From: Pedobacter cryotolerans
GTDB taxonomy: Bacteria > Bacteroidota > Bacteroidia > Sphingobacteriales > Sphingobacteriaceae
DNA: 64,000 bases
Reading direction: 5' to 3'
NCBI RefSeq assembly: GCF_005116475.1
Contig: NZ_SWBO01000003.1
Coordinates: forward strand, 248,001-312,000
Made by a program: the position numbers and the translations under genes. The notes beneath the pieces were generated by a model. The model had not been told where the DNA came from, made no database searches, and saw only the letters and a list, made by a program, of their open reading frames with translations. Positions 15,796-25,222 of the stretch are shown here, in pieces (position 1 is the first letter of the stretch; each line of letters starts with the position of its first letter).

Positions 15796-15833
15796 AAAAC
15801 AGAAAAGGAGGCAATTGCCTCCTTTTCTGTTTT
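15796..15833. terminator. 38-bp perfect palindrome, bidirectional terminator
   Basis: The sequence from 15796 to 15833 is a perfect palindrome centred on GGCAATTGCC, with A-runs on the left and T-runs on the right. It can fold as a long stem on either strand, each followed by T residues. It lies between the convergent ends of gldJ and the biotinyl carrier gene, whose stop codon overlaps its last base. Confidence 0.9.
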
Positions 15834-16330
15834 TAACTGAAGCTAATCAAAACTTGATTCTTTTCAACCTTGTCTCCTTGCTTAATTTCTATTTTCTTTA
15901 CCGTGCCATCTGTAGGTGATTTAATCATGTTTTCCATTTTCATGGCTTCTAATACCAAAAGGCTATCTCCTTTTTTAACTTCATCACCTTCTTTAACCAA
16001 AACATTTAAAACTAGGCCTGGCATAGGAGCTTTAACCTGCAAAACTTTACTAGCAGCTAAATTATCCATTCCCAATTGCGCTAAAAGCTGATCAAATTGA
16101 TCTTTAATGGTTAGTGAATAAACATTACCATTCACTTTTACTACTGCATTTTTTTCTAATTGATTGAGTTCTACAACCTCTACATTATAAGAATGATGAT
16201 TGTATAAAATATTAATTTTATTACCGCTTAATTTTGCAACATCAATGTCTATAGCTTCACCATCAACTGTAGGTTTCAGATCGGAACTGATCTTAAAATC
16301 GTATTTATCGTTTACTTTGATCTGATACAT
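15833..16330 (-). CDS. Biotinyl/lipoyl attachment protein (biotin carboxyl carrier)
   Basis: 165 residues. The C-terminal 70 residues are a biotinyl domain: VKAPMPGLVLNVLVKEGDEV, then VLEAMKMENMI, whose Lys in AMKM (about residue 131) is the biotin site, then GDKVEKNQVLISF. The N-terminal part resembles the carrier subunits of acyl-CoA carboxylases in this phylum rather than a classical AccB. It would shuttle CO2 between a biotin carboxylase and a carboxyltransferase, neither of which is in the window. It is the last gene of a run from DedA downwards, 1 nt after the DUF4159 gene. Confidence 0.87.
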   Translation of the reverse strand: MYQIKVNDKYDFKISSDLKPTVDGEAIDIDVAKLSGNKINILYNHHSYNVEVVELNQLEKNAVVKVNGNVYSLTIKDQFDQLLAQLGMDNLAASKVLQVKAPMPGLVLNVLVKEGDEVKKGDSLLVLEAMKMENMIKSPTDGTVKKIEIKQGDKVEKNQVLISFS

Positions 16331-16331
16331 G

Positions 16332-17060
16332 TTATTGTGTTAATGCGTATTGAACTAAATTAGCACCCATTTTAAGCGCTTTGTTTCTACTTTCTTGCGT
16401 ATCAGACGGATAAGTCCCAAAATCTTCCCATCCGTTGCCTAAATCGCTTTCAAACGTGTAATAGCAAACCACCCTTCCTTTATAAATCAAGGCAAACCCT
16501 TGAGGTCGTTTACCATCGTGCTCATGCACTTTAGGCAAACCCAATGGAAACTTAAATTTCTGGTTATAGATTTTGTGGTTAGCAGGCAATTCTACAAAAC
16601 TTAACTCGGGAAATACTTTCTTCATCTGTGGTCTGATGAATTTATCTAACCCATAATTATCATCAATATGCAAAAAGCCACCACCAATTAAATACTTGCG
16701 CATATTTGACGCTTCTTGCTCACTAAACACCACATTACCATGGCCAGTCATGTAAACAAAAGGAAAAGTAAAAAGTTGTGCACTTCCAACTTCTACAATA
16801 CCTTCGTCTGGAGCGAAATTGGTAGAAAGATTTTTATTACAAAAATCAATTAAATTAGGCAAGGCTGTTCTATTTCCATACCAATCGCCACCACCACTGT
16901 ATTTCAATTTGCCTATTTTATAAGTTGGAGGTGTAAAACTTGCAAAAAAGACCAAAGCAAAAAGACCAAAGACTAAAGTACGCCTACGAAAGAACGACCT
17001 TGTTATGCCTGACAGCAAATCGTAAATCGTAAATCTAAAATTATTGTAAATCAGCCTCAT
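16332..17060 (-). CDS. DUF4159 domain protein with repeat-derived N-terminus
   Basis: 242 residues. The ATG overlaps the TGA of rsmE (ATGA), implying coupled translation. Residues about 27-42 (RTLVFGLFALVFFASF) form a signal anchor or signal peptide. The rest (from about residue 48, KIGKLKYSGGGDWYGN) is a DUF4159 domain with GGGFLHIDDNYGLD near 128 and SDLGNGWEDFG near 205. This family resembles the ThuA/GATase-like fold; the function is unknown. Residues about 5-35 are encoded by low-complexity repeats (iterated GTAAATC and AGACCAAAG units), so the N-terminus may have been extended by repeat insertion. Confidence 0.8.
   Translation of the reverse strand: MRLIYNNFRFTIYDLLSGITRSFFRRRTLVFGLFALVFFASFTPPTYKIGKLKYSGGGDWYGNRTALPNLIDFCNKNLSTNFAPDEGIVEVGSAQLFTFPFVYMTGHGNVVFSEQEASNMRKYLIGGGFLHIDDNYGLDKFIRPQMKKVFPELSFVELPANHKIYNQKFKFPLGLPKVHEHDGKRPQGFALIYKGRVVCYYTFESDLGNGWEDFGTYPSDTQESRNKALKMGANLVQYALTQ
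16942..17046. repeat. GACCAAAG and CGTAAAT micro-repeats inside a gene start
   Basis: Two iterated tracts, AAAGACCAAAG-type at 16942-16980 and ATCGTAAATCGTAAATCT at 17016-17033, lie within the first part of the DUF4159 gene. Similar units are otherwise intergenic in this window. They keep the frame open. Confidence 0.55.
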
Positions 17061-17758
17061 CTATTGATATAATTAACCTCAAAACAAGCCGCTAATGCTG
17101 CCGTTTCTGTTCTTAACCTCGTATTACCTAAAGTTACAGGTTTGTAACCATTTTGCAAAGCGATATGAAGTTCTTCGGGACTAAAATCTCCCTCTGGGCC
17201 AATTAATATAGTATACGATTGCTGGGTTGCTGCATTTTTACTAATAGGAACCTTATCTCCCTCCATACAATGAGCAATCATTTTATTGCCTTGTAGGTTT
17301 TGTTTAATAAAGTTTTGATAGGTAATTGTTGGATTAAGTTTAGGATGATAAGCTGTTAAAGATTGTTTTACTGCGGAAGTAATTACTTTTTCTAATCTAT
17401 CTTCCTTCACTATCTTGCGCTCAGATCTATCACAGATAATTGGTGTTATTTCGTCAATACCAATTTCAGTTGCTTTCTCTAAAAACCACTCTAAACGATC
17501 GATATTTTTTGTGGGAGCTATTGCAATATGTAAATGATGATTACGCTTCCCATATTCCAGCTGAGTTTCTAAAACTTGAAGCTGAACATTTTTTTTACCA
17601 ACTTCTGTGATTTCTGCTTTATAAAAGCCACCCTTGCCATCAATTAAATGAATAATATCACCTTTGATTAAACGAAGCACTTTACTACAATGCCTGCTTT
17701 CTTCCTCGTTTAAAGTATAAAGATCTGAAGCAATATCGGGTGTGTAAAAAACATGCAT
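17057..17758 (-). CDS. rsmE: 16S rRNA (uracil1498-N3)-methyltransferase
   Basis: 233 residues, normal RsmE length. It methylates N3 of U1498 in 16S rRNA using SAM. N-terminal PUA-like part: HCSKVLRLIKGDIIHLIDGKGG. C-terminal SPOUT knot: APTKNIDRLEWFLEKATEIG, ICDRSERK, AVKQSLTAYHP, IGPEGDFSPEEL, then LGNTRLRTETAALAACFEVN, the knotted SAM site. Starts MHVFYTPDIA. It lies 11 nt after the CNNM gene and overlaps the DUF4159 start by 4 nt, so it is part of the same transcript. Confidence 0.97.
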   Translation of the reverse strand: MHVFYTPDIASDLYTLNEEESRHCSKVLRLIKGDIIHLIDGKGGFYKAEITEVGKKNVQLQVLETQLEYGKRNHHLHIAIAPTKNIDRLEWFLEKATEIGIDEITPIICDRSERKIVKEDRLEKVITSAVKQSLTAYHPKLNPTITYQNFIKQNLQGNKMIAHCMEGDKVPISKNAATQQSYTILIGPEGDFSPEELHIALQNGYKPVTLGNTRLRTETAALAACFEVNYINR

Positions 17759-17769
17759 TCTTACTAAAA

Positions 17770-19188
17770 TTAATGCACATCAACCATATCACTTTTGTTG
17801 ATAACCAACTCCAGTTTTATAGTTTCAATGTTTTGTTCTGTTTTCTTTAATATCGTAAATAGGTAACCGTAACACTCTTCGCTATCGCCAACTTCAGGTA
17901 TTTTACCGAAAGCATGAGATACTAAACCACCAACGGTATCAAAATCTTCGTCTTCCGGCAAATCATGTGGCAAATGCTCATTTACATCATATACAGTTGC
18001 GTAAGCATTAATCACAAACTCGGTGTCAGAAATTTTCTCAACTGTTGGTTTTTCCTCATCATATTCGTCTTGAATTTCACCAACAATTTCTTCAACTATA
18101 TCTTCTAAGGTTACCATACCTGCAGTTCCACCAAACTCATCAATTACAATTGCAATCTGGATTCTTTTTTGCTGTAACTCACTTAACAGGTCATTGATTT
18201 TTTTAGTTTCGGGAACAAAATAAGGTTTACGGATAATATCTGCTAATGCCCAATCTTTCTTTTCTGCCAACAGAGGCAATACATCCTTGGCATGTACCAC
18301 ACCTATTATTTTATCAATCACATCGTCGTAAACTGGCATACGAGAATAACCTTCGGAGATAATCCTAGTGATTACTTCATGAATTGGTGTATCTAATTCA
18401 ATACCCGAAATTTTAGTACGCGGCACCATGATGTTTTTTACTACACGCTCATTAAAATCGAATACGTTTTTAATCAATTCGTGTTCATTATCTTCTAAAG
18501 CACCGCTTTCTTTTCCTTGATCTAGCAAGTATTGCAATTCCTCGTTACTGTGTAATGACTCATGACCAGCAGCTGCATTGATACCAAAAGGTTTTAGAAT
18601 TATAGTAGCCAAACCGTTTAAAGCCCAAATAAACGGTCTAAAAATGATGTAAAACAACTGAAGTGGGATAGCTACAAATAGAGTAGTAGCAACCGGACGC
18701 TGAATAGCCAACGATTTTGGAGCCAACTCCCCAAAAACAATATGCATTACTGTAATTACAGAAAAAGCAATGGCAGTAGAAATGGTTGTGATTAATGCTT
18801 CGGAAACTCCAAAGTTCGCTAATGAATCATGAATAATTTCATGCATTACAGTCTCTCCAACAACACCTAAACCAAGAGAGGCTAGGGTAATTCCGAGTTG
18901 TGTTGCAGCTAAATATCCATCTAAGTGATGAAGAATATTTTTTGCCATTTTACCAACTCTACTTCCAGTTTTGGCTTTAATCTCTATTTGAGATGCACGA
19001 ACTTTTACAATAGCAAATTCGGCGGCAACAAAAAATCCATTTAAGAAAACCAAAAACAATGAGAATATCAATCTCCATCCAATAGAACTAGGTTCACCAT
19101 CTGTTGGAGTTGCTAAGGCTAAAATGGGTGTTGGTAAATAACCAGCAAATGAGGTTAATACCAACGAGCAAATGGAATCGTAAATCAT
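17770..19188 (-). CDS. Hemolysin-family CNNM/CBS transporter-like protein
   Basis: 472 residues. The N-terminal CNNM (DUF21) membrane domain covers about residues 38-215 with GFFVAAEFAIVKVRASQIE, TQLGITLASLGLG and FGELAPKSLAIQRP. A CBS pair follows (about 235-360: NIMVPRTKISGI, YSRMPVYDDVIDKIIGVVHAKDVL, IAIVIDEFGGTAGMVTLEDI). The C-terminal CorC/HlyC domain is at about 375-465. Relatives are linked to Mg2+/Co2+ or Na+ movement. In gliding Bacteroidota the GldE lipoprotein partner is a related protein, but nothing here proves that role. It is 1 nt after the pyrophosphatase gene. Confidence 0.9.
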   Translation of the reverse strand: MIYDSICSLVLTSFAGYLPTPILALATPTDGEPSSIGWRLIFSLFLVFLNGFFVAAEFAIVKVRASQIEIKAKTGSRVGKMAKNILHHLDGYLAATQLGITLASLGLGVVGETVMHEIIHDSLANFGVSEALITTISTAIAFSVITVMHIVFGELAPKSLAIQRPVATTLFVAIPLQLFYIIFRPFIWALNGLATIILKPFGINAAAGHESLHSNEELQYLLDQGKESGALEDNEHELIKNVFDFNERVVKNIMVPRTKISGIELDTPIHEVITRIISEGYSRMPVYDDVIDKIIGVVHAKDVLPLLAEKKDWALADIIRKPYFVPETKKINDLLSELQQKRIQIAIVIDEFGGTAGMVTLEDIVEEIVGEIQDEYDEEKPTVEKISDTEFVINAYATVYDVNEHLPHDLPEDEDFDTVGGLVSHAFGKIPEVGDSEECYGYLFTILKKTEQNIETIKLELVINKSDMVDVH

Positions 19189-19189
19189 T

Positions 19190-19735
19190 TTAAACTCTAA
19201 ATTTCTTATCGTAAAGCTCTATGCTTTCTTGTATTACTTTATGCGCATAGCGAACACCTAACAGGTGTTCAATTGTAACCTGCTTTTCTTCTAAAGCTTT
19301 GTAATCTTGAAAGAATTTTACAATTTCCTTCATAGTATGAGGAGGCAATTCATGTAAATCGTTAATGTAATTAACCGACATATCATTTTTTGCAACCGCG
19401 ATAATTTTATCATCTTGCTCGCCATTATCAACCATGTGCATTACACCAATAACTTTGGCTTCTATAATGGTCATCGGATAAACATCTACAGAACATAATA
19501 CCAAAATATCTAATGGATCATTATCATCACAATAAGTTTGCGGAATAAAACCATAGTTAGCGGGGTACATTACTGATGAAAATAAAACACGATCTAACTT
19601 TATTAAATTAGAATCTTTGTCTATTTCGTATTTTGCCTTAGAACCTTTTGGGATTTCTATTATTGCATTTACTATTTCAGGCAAATTTTCGCCTGGGGAT
19701 ACACTGTGCCACGGGTGGTGAACGTCTTTAATCAT
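19190..19735 (-). CDS. ppa: Inorganic pyrophosphatase, family I
   Basis: 181 residues from the ATG at 19735 (MIKDVHHPWHSVSPGE). A longer frame from 19774 would add a Lys-rich stretch that is really the end of the DedA gene, so the internal ATG is chosen. It hydrolyses PPi to two phosphates in the cytosol. IEIPKGSKAKYEIDK, LFSSVMYPANYGFIPQTYCDDNDPLDILVL (Asp cluster for Mg2+) and KVIGVMHMVDNGEQDDKIIAV are canonical. The start overlaps the DedA stop by 8 nt, and the CNNM gene follows after 1 nt, so the three are translated from one message. Confidence 0.96.
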   Translation of the reverse strand: MIKDVHHPWHSVSPGENLPEIVNAIIEIPKGSKAKYEIDKDSNLIKLDRVLFSSVMYPANYGFIPQTYCDDNDPLDILVLCSVDVYPMTIIEAKVIGVMHMVDNGEQDDKIIAVAKNDMSVNYINDLHELPPHTMKEIVKFFQDYKALEEKQVTIEHLLGVRYAHKVIQESIELYDKKFRV

Positions 19736-20405
19736 TTTTTTCTTCTTCTTCAAAATCAAGGTCTTCCTCATCATCGTTTCTTTTCACTTTCTTCTTCACA
19801 AATGTGATGATTAAAGGAATTGTGGTGATAAGGATAAAACCTAATATAATATAAACCAAATATTCTTCAATTTGTTGAGCAAAACTTTTACCCAAAAAAT
19901 AGCCGAGCAAAGTTAATGATGCTATCCAAATTATTGCACCTGTAATGTTATAAAATGCAAATTTTTTAAAATCTAATTTTACCACTCCTGCAAATATCGG
20001 AGCAAAAGTTCTCACTATCGGAACAAACCTGCCCATTATTAGCGCAAAAGCGCCCTGCTTTCTATAATATCGCTCTGCTGCCAATAAGTATTTCTTTTTA
20101 AAAAAGAAAGTATCTTTTCTTTTGTATAACATCGGCCCTGTTTTATGACCAAACCAATATCCAGTAAAATTCCCTGAAATAGCAGCTATTACTAAGCCTA
20201 GTATCAAAACATAAATATTGACATCTAGTTTGCCTGTAGCCACAAACATACCTGCTAAAAATAAAAGATAATCTCCTGGCAAAAAGAAACCGAAAAACAA
20301 GCCAGTTTCGGCAAAAATCACAAACAATACAACATAAAAACCACCCTCTTTAAGTAATTTTTCGGGGTCAATAAAATGCTGTAATGAATTCCAGAATTCT
20401 TGCAT
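19728..20405 (-). CDS. DedA family membrane protein
   Basis: 225 residues. Hydrophobic segments at about 22-45, 50-80, 138-170 and 178-200. Family motifs: VIFAETGLFFGFFLPGDYLLF near residue 30, GNFTGYWFGHKTGP near 80, and ALIMGRFVPIVRTFAPIFAGV near 120. DedA proteins act as undecaprenyl-phosphate or phospholipid flippase-like transporters and support proton-motive homeostasis. The C-terminal tail is strongly acidic and basic (KKKVKRNDDEEDLDFEEEE). It begins 46 nt after nuoN, so it could be read from the nuo transcript. Confidence 0.93.
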   Translation of the reverse strand: MQEFWNSLQHFIDPEKLLKEGGFYVVLFVIFAETGLFFGFFLPGDYLLFLAGMFVATGKLDVNIYVLILGLVIAAISGNFTGYWFGHKTGPMLYKRKDTFFFKKKYLLAAERYYRKQGAFALIMGRFVPIVRTFAPIFAGVVKLDFKKFAFYNITGAIIWIASLTLLGYFLGKSFAQQIEEYLVYIILGFILITTIPLIITFVKKKVKRNDDEEDLDFEEEEKND

Positions 20406-20451
20406 AGTTCAATTATTCGTAAAACTACAAATAATAATCTATATCGTTAGT

Positions 20452-21825
20452 TTATATCAAATTTAAAATAAGATTTGGATAAACCCCTAAAAATAAGGTA
20501 ACTATTACCGAAACCACTAAAACAATTTTATATTGAAGTGGCACATCTAATTGAACATCATGACCTTCTTTAAACCAAACGGCGATGATTACTTTAAAAT
20601 AGTAATAAAAACCAATCAATGCATTTAATATTGCAATGGTAACCAAAGCAACTTGATAGTTTTCCATCACATTTAAAAACATCACGTATTTACCAATAAA
20701 ACCTGCAGTTAAAGGAATACCAGCTAAGGATAACATCGCAACTGTAAGCGCAAATGCTGCCAATGGATTTCTCTTTCCTAAACCATTAAAACTATCTATG
20801 CTATCACTACCAGTTTTTTGTTTTACCAATATCAATACCGCAAATGCGATGATACTCGCAAATGTGTAAGCTGCTGCATAAACTAGTACATTACTTGCCG
20901 AATTTGCTGTTAAGACTACTAGCGAAAATAACATGTATCCTGCATGAGAAATACTTGAATAGGCTAACATTCTTTTAAAGTTTTTCTGGTATAAAGCTGT
21001 AATGTTACCTACACAAAGTGTAATGATTACAATTACCATTAATGCGGGTGTCCAAAAATCATGCAATGGTTCGAATGCTCCTGCAAATAGTCTTAAAAAC
21101 GCGGCAAAACCAGCAGTTTTAACAACTGTTGACATAAAAGCCGTTATCAATGAAGGTGAGCCCTCATAAACATCTGGTGTCCAGAAATGAAAAGGGGCAG
21201 CACCAACTTTAAAACATAAACCGATCATAATTAAAATGATACCGGGATAAAATAATGGTGATACTGCTTTTACATTATTAACCAAATATTGCTGAATTAC
21301 ATCGATGTCAAATGACCCCGTTGCTCCGTATATTAAAGTAATACCAAATAATAAAAATCCGGTTGAAAATGCTCCCATTAAAAAGTATTTTAAGGAGGCT
21401 TCATTTGAGGCGAAATTGAGTTTACGAATACCTGCCAAGATGTATAAACTTACCGACATGATCTCTAAACCGATGAACAACATCGAAAGATTTTGGTAAG
21501 ATACCATGATCACTATCCCGCTTAATGCGAACAATATTAAAGTAAAGTATTCTGCAATGTTCTCACTTCCTTCGGCAAAATATTTTTGTGTAAGCAGAAA
21601 TATGAAAAACGTACCAACAATTGATATTGCTGAAAAAGCCAATGCGAAATTGTCCATTTTCATCATCCCAAAATAAATCGTTGAATTATTCCAAGAAGCA
21701 ACTGCAAAACCCAAAGCAACTAATAAACCTACTAAAGTTAGGGGTAACAAAGCTTTTTTAGCCTTGAACAAACCTGCATAAAGCACTAAAAAAGCTGCTA
21801 TAACTATGGTTATTATAATATTCAT
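20452..21825 (-). CDS. nuoN: NADH-quinone oxidoreductase subunit N
   Basis: 457 residues, 13-14 hydrophobic helices. One of the three antiporter-like subunits of complex I that carry protons across the cytoplasmic membrane. Motifs: IGLEIMSVSLYILAGI near 120, GAAPFHFWTPDVYEGSP near 208, KRMLAYSSISHAGY near 280 and LAGIPLTAGFIGKY near 365, with the buried Lys and Glu residues of the proton path. Last gene of the nuo set, 2 nt after nuoM. Slightly shorter than E. coli NuoN, typical for this phylum. Confidence 0.97.
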   Translation of the reverse strand: MNIIITIVIAAFLVLYAGLFKAKKALLPLTLVGLLVALGFAVASWNNSTIYFGMMKMDNFALAFSAISIVGTFFIFLLTQKYFAEGSENIAEYFTLILFALSGIVIMVSYQNLSMLFIGLEIMSVSLYILAGIRKLNFASNEASLKYFLMGAFSTGFLLFGITLIYGATGSFDIDVIQQYLVNNVKAVSPLFYPGIILIMIGLCFKVGAAPFHFWTPDVYEGSPSLITAFMSTVVKTAGFAAFLRLFAGAFEPLHDFWTPALMVIVIITLCVGNITALYQKNFKRMLAYSSISHAGYMLFSLVVLTANSASNVLVYAAAYTFASIIAFAVLILVKQKTGSDSIDSFNGLGKRNPLAAFALTVAMLSLAGIPLTAGFIGKYVMFLNVMENYQVALVTIAILNALIGFYYYFKVIIAVWFKEGHDVQLDVPLQYKIVLVVSVIVTLFLGVYPNLILNLI

Positions 21826-21827
21826 GT

Positions 21828-23291
21828 CTAGTTTACCCCTGTTAATTTTTGATTTACTTGTTCTAATAATTGTTGTACAGCTGCTTCAGAAATGTGTAAT
21901 ATTGGTTTTGGATAAACACCCATTACAATAACTAAAGCACAAATAGTATACAACACAATTTTTTCTGTTCCTTTTATATCAGCAAAAGTTATGGTTAACT
22001 CATTAGTTTGGCCTAACATTACTTTTTGATACATCCTTAGCATATAAACCGCACCGAATATGATGGTTAAACCTGCAATTGCACCTAACCATACATTGTA
22101 GCTATAAACGCTATACAGCAATAAAAACTCTCCTACAAAACCGTTTGTGCCAGGTAAAGCAACTGTACCTAAAAGGATGATTAGAAAGCTAATAGCCAAC
22201 TGCGGAGCAACTTTTGCTAAACCACCCAATTCATCAATTTTGTTGGTTTTTAAACGAGATGAGATGATATCCAGTACAAAGAATAAGCCAACTACGTTAA
22301 TACCATGACTTAACATTTGTACCATTACACCTTGCATACCTTGTGTATTTAAAGTAAAGATACCGGCAGCAATTAAGCCTACGTGTGCAATAGATGAATA
22401 AGCTATCAATCGTTTCGCATCTTTTTGTGTAAAACCAATTAGTGATGCATAAACGATACCAATTACAGAAAGTATCATTGCGACGCAAACCCAGTCATTT
22501 ACACCTTGTGGTACTATTGGCAATAACCATCTGATCACACCATAAATACCCATTTTTAACATAATACCTGATAACAACATCGTTCCTGGAGCCGGAGCTT
22601 CTGTATAGGTATCTGGTTGCCAAGTATGGAAAGGAAAAATTGGCATTTTAATAGCAAAGGCGATAAAGAAAGCCCAAAAAATCCAGCCCTGTTGATAGCT
22701 ATCTAAGTTTAAAGCATAAAATGCATTGATATCGAAATTGTTTGCTGGATTTTGAAGGTACAAATAAATGATACCCAATAACATGAAAAGTGAACCAGCA
22801 ATGGTGTAAACAAAAAACTTCATGTTTACTTTTATACGGTCTTTACCGCCCCACATGGCGCAAATAAAATAAATTGGAATTAACGCGGCTTCCCAACCGA
22901 TATAGAATAAAAATCCATCTAGTGCGGTAAACACTAAAAGCAATCCGCTTTGCATAAATAACATTAATGCATAAAAAGCATTGGCATTTTTGTATTCGTG
23001 TTTAAAGCTAGATAAGATAATCAACGGCATTAAAACGTTAGTTAAAATAACCGTAATCATGCTAATTCCATCAATACCTACGTGGAAATTTATTCCCAAT
23101 TGCTGTATCCAAGGATAATTTACTGCAAATTGAGTTGTTGCATCTGGAGTAAACTGTGTTAATAATCCGATTGTAACGCAGAGCGATGCAAGTGCAAATC
23201 CTAAGGCACTTATTTTAGCAGCGCCACCTTTAATAAATGAGGTGATGATTGCTCCTGCTAGCGGTAAAAATATGAGTAGTAAAAGTTCCAT
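21828..23291 (-). CDS. nuoM: NADH-quinone oxidoreductase subunit M
   Basis: 487 residues, polytopic. Antiporter-like proton-pumping subunit of complex I. WEAALIPIYFICAMWGGKDR near 130 holds the key Glu. FHTWQPDTYTEAPAPGTMLL near 220 and KRLIAYSSIAHVGLIAAG near 295 carry the conserved His/Lys. LPGTNGFVGEFLLL near 395 follows. Placed between nuoL and nuoN in the usual order, with an 18-nt gap to nuoL and 2 nt to nuoN. Confidence 0.97.
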   Translation of the reverse strand: MELLLLIFLPLAGAIITSFIKGGAAKISALGFALASLCVTIGLLTQFTPDATTQFAVNYPWIQQLGINFHVGIDGISMITVILTNVLMPLIILSSFKHEYKNANAFYALMLFMQSGLLLVFTALDGFLFYIGWEAALIPIYFICAMWGGKDRIKVNMKFFVYTIAGSLFMLLGIIYLYLQNPANNFDINAFYALNLDSYQQGWIFWAFFIAFAIKMPIFPFHTWQPDTYTEAPAPGTMLLSGIMLKMGIYGVIRWLLPIVPQGVNDWVCVAMILSVIGIVYASLIGFTQKDAKRLIAYSSIAHVGLIAAGIFTLNTQGMQGVMVQMLSHGINVVGLFFVLDIISSRLKTNKIDELGGLAKVAPQLAISFLIILLGTVALPGTNGFVGEFLLLYSVYSYNVWLGAIAGLTIIFGAVYMLRMYQKVMLGQTNELTITFADIKGTEKIVLYTICALVIVMGVYPKPILHISEAAVQQLLEQVNQKLTGVN

Positions 23292-23309
23292 TTATATTTG
23301 TTGAACCGA

Positions 23310-25211
23310 TTAAGCGATAGATAAAAAAGTATACAATAACAAAGCGACGATACCAAATACCATCATAAAAATATAAAAACCAACATTACCAGATTGTAAT
23401 AAACGTAAACCTTTACTACCTTCAGTTGCTGTCCAGCCTAAACCATTTACCAAACCATCAATTAATTTTTTATCGATAATACGATAGAAAAATTTAGAGA
23501 AAGCATCAAGTGGTTTTCTGATGATCGCATCATAAATTTCATCTAAATAAAACTTATGATATGATAATTTAGCTAACGCAGAACGTTGAGCTTCATCTGC
23601 AACAGGCACGTGTGCATTTTTAACATATCTTGTATAAGCAAATATTAATGCTACAACTGCTGCCAAAACTGATACGCCCATTAAAGCATACTCTGTTGCG
23701 TGATCTAAAGTTAAAGCATGGTGTTTAATGCCTGCTCCTTCTAACCAGTGCGCTAACCATTCATTGCCACCAAAAACCGCTGGAATGTTAATTAAACCAC
23801 CAATTGCAGCTAATACCGCTAATACGATTAATGGCAAAGTCATTGTACTTGGCGACTCATGTACTTTTTCTTCTGCATGATGCGTTCCGCGATACTTACC
23901 AAAGAAGGTCAAAAACATCATCCTGAACATATAAAATGCAGTTAAAAATGCCGTTAACAAACCAATTGCCCAAAGCACTTTATTTTCTTGGTAAGCGTGA
24001 GCTAATATTTCATCCTTAGAAAAGAAACCTGAAAATGGAGGCAAACCAGCAATGGCTATTGTACCAATCATCATGGTTGCAAAAGTTGTTTTCAGTTTAG
24101 CTTTTAATCCACCCATGTGGCGCATATCTTGCTCGTGGTGCATGGCATGAATTACCGAACCCGCTCCTAAGAATAATAATGCTTTAAAAAATGCGTGAGT
24201 TAATACATGGAAGAATGATCCTGTGTAAGCACCAACACCTAAGCCTAAAAACATGTATCCCAATTGAGATACTGTTGAGTAAGCCAATACTTTTTTAATA
24301 TCTGTTTGGGTTAAAGCAATAATTGCAGCGATTAAAGCTGTTGCAGTACCTACAATTGCTATTACTGTTTGTGTATCTGGTGCTAAATCAAATAAAACAC
24401 TAGAACGAGCAATCATGTAAATACCGGCAGTTACCATGGTTGCAGCGTGGATTAAAGCAGAAACTGGTGTTGGACCAGCCATTGCATCTGGCAACCAAGT
24501 AAATAAAGGTAATTGTGCAGATTTACCGCAAGCACCAATAAACAATAAAATCGTTATTAAGGTGATCACTCCTGCTCCCGGCATCATAGCTGCAGCTTGT
24601 GGAAATATTCTTGCAAATTCTACGCTACCGAAAGTGGTAAAAATTAAGAATACACCTAAAAGGAAACCTAAATCTCCTATTCTATTCATAACAAATGCTT
24701 TTTTAGCTGCACTTGCATAATTGCTATTGGTATACCAAAAACCAATTAAAAGGTAAGAACATAAACCTACGCCTTCCCAACCAATAAACATTACGATGTA
24801 GTTTGAGCCTAAAACCAATATCAACATAAAGAAGATAAATAGGTTTAAGTAAGCGAAAAACTTAGCAAAACCTGCATCATCATGCATATAACCTACAGAG
24901 TAGATATGAATTAAAAATCCAACTCCAGTAATGATTAAAAGCATTATCGCACTTAGCGGATCATATAAAAACGAAAGTGGAATATATAAAGTTCCAGCGC
25001 TAATCCAATCGAAAAGATCTACAGTAAATTGTTTTTGAGCACCAGATCCTAATTCGAAAAACATAGCGATACTCAATACAAAAGAAGCTAAAATTACGCC
25101 ACTGCCAATTATACCAACAAGGCTTTTGCTTAACGTATTTCTGCCTAGGCCATTAATTACAAAGCCTAAAAGCGGAAGCAAGGGAATTAACCAAAGTAAA
25201 CTATTTATCAT
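23310..25211 (-). CDS. nuoL: NADH-quinone oxidoreductase subunit L
   Basis: 633 residues, the largest membrane subunit, with the distal antiporter-like core and the long lateral helix at the C-terminus. GWEGVGLCSYLLIGFWY near 143, LPLFTWLPDAMAGPTPVSAL near 235 and KKVLAYSTVSQLGYMFLGLG near 300 are diagnostic. PPFSGFFSKDEILAHAY near 380 follows. His-rich stretches near 440-500 lie in the variable C-terminal half. Gap of 11 nt to nuoK. Confidence 0.97.
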   Translation of the reverse strand: MINSLLWLIPLLPLLGFVINGLGRNTLSKSLVGIIGSGVILASFVLSIAMFFELGSGAQKQFTVDLFDWISAGTLYIPLSFLYDPLSAIMLLIITGVGFLIHIYSVGYMHDDAGFAKFFAYLNLFIFFMLILVLGSNYIVMFIGWEGVGLCSYLLIGFWYTNSNYASAAKKAFVMNRIGDLGFLLGVFLIFTTFGSVEFARIFPQAAAMMPGAGVITLITILLFIGACGKSAQLPLFTWLPDAMAGPTPVSALIHAATMVTAGIYMIARSSVLFDLAPDTQTVIAIVGTATALIAAIIALTQTDIKKVLAYSTVSQLGYMFLGLGVGAYTGSFFHVLTHAFFKALLFLGAGSVIHAMHHEQDMRHMGGLKAKLKTTFATMMIGTIAIAGLPPFSGFFSKDEILAHAYQENKVLWAIGLLTAFLTAFYMFRMMFLTFFGKYRGTHHAEEKVHESPSTMTLPLIVLAVLAAIGGLINIPAVFGGNEWLAHWLEGAGIKHHALTLDHATEYALMGVSVLAAVVALIFAYTRYVKNAHVPVADEAQRSALAKLSYHKFYLDEIYDAIIRKPLDAFSKFFYRIIDKKLIDGLVNGLGWTATEGSKGLRLLQSGNVGFYIFMMVFGIVALLLYTFLSIA

Positions 25212-25222
25212 CTTCTATATAA

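Noticed and set aside
19736-19774. Longer start for the inorganic pyrophosphatase
   Set aside because: The added residues are Lys-rich and come from the end of the DedA gene in another frame. The internal ATG at 19735 matches the family start and gives a normal 8-nt overlap.
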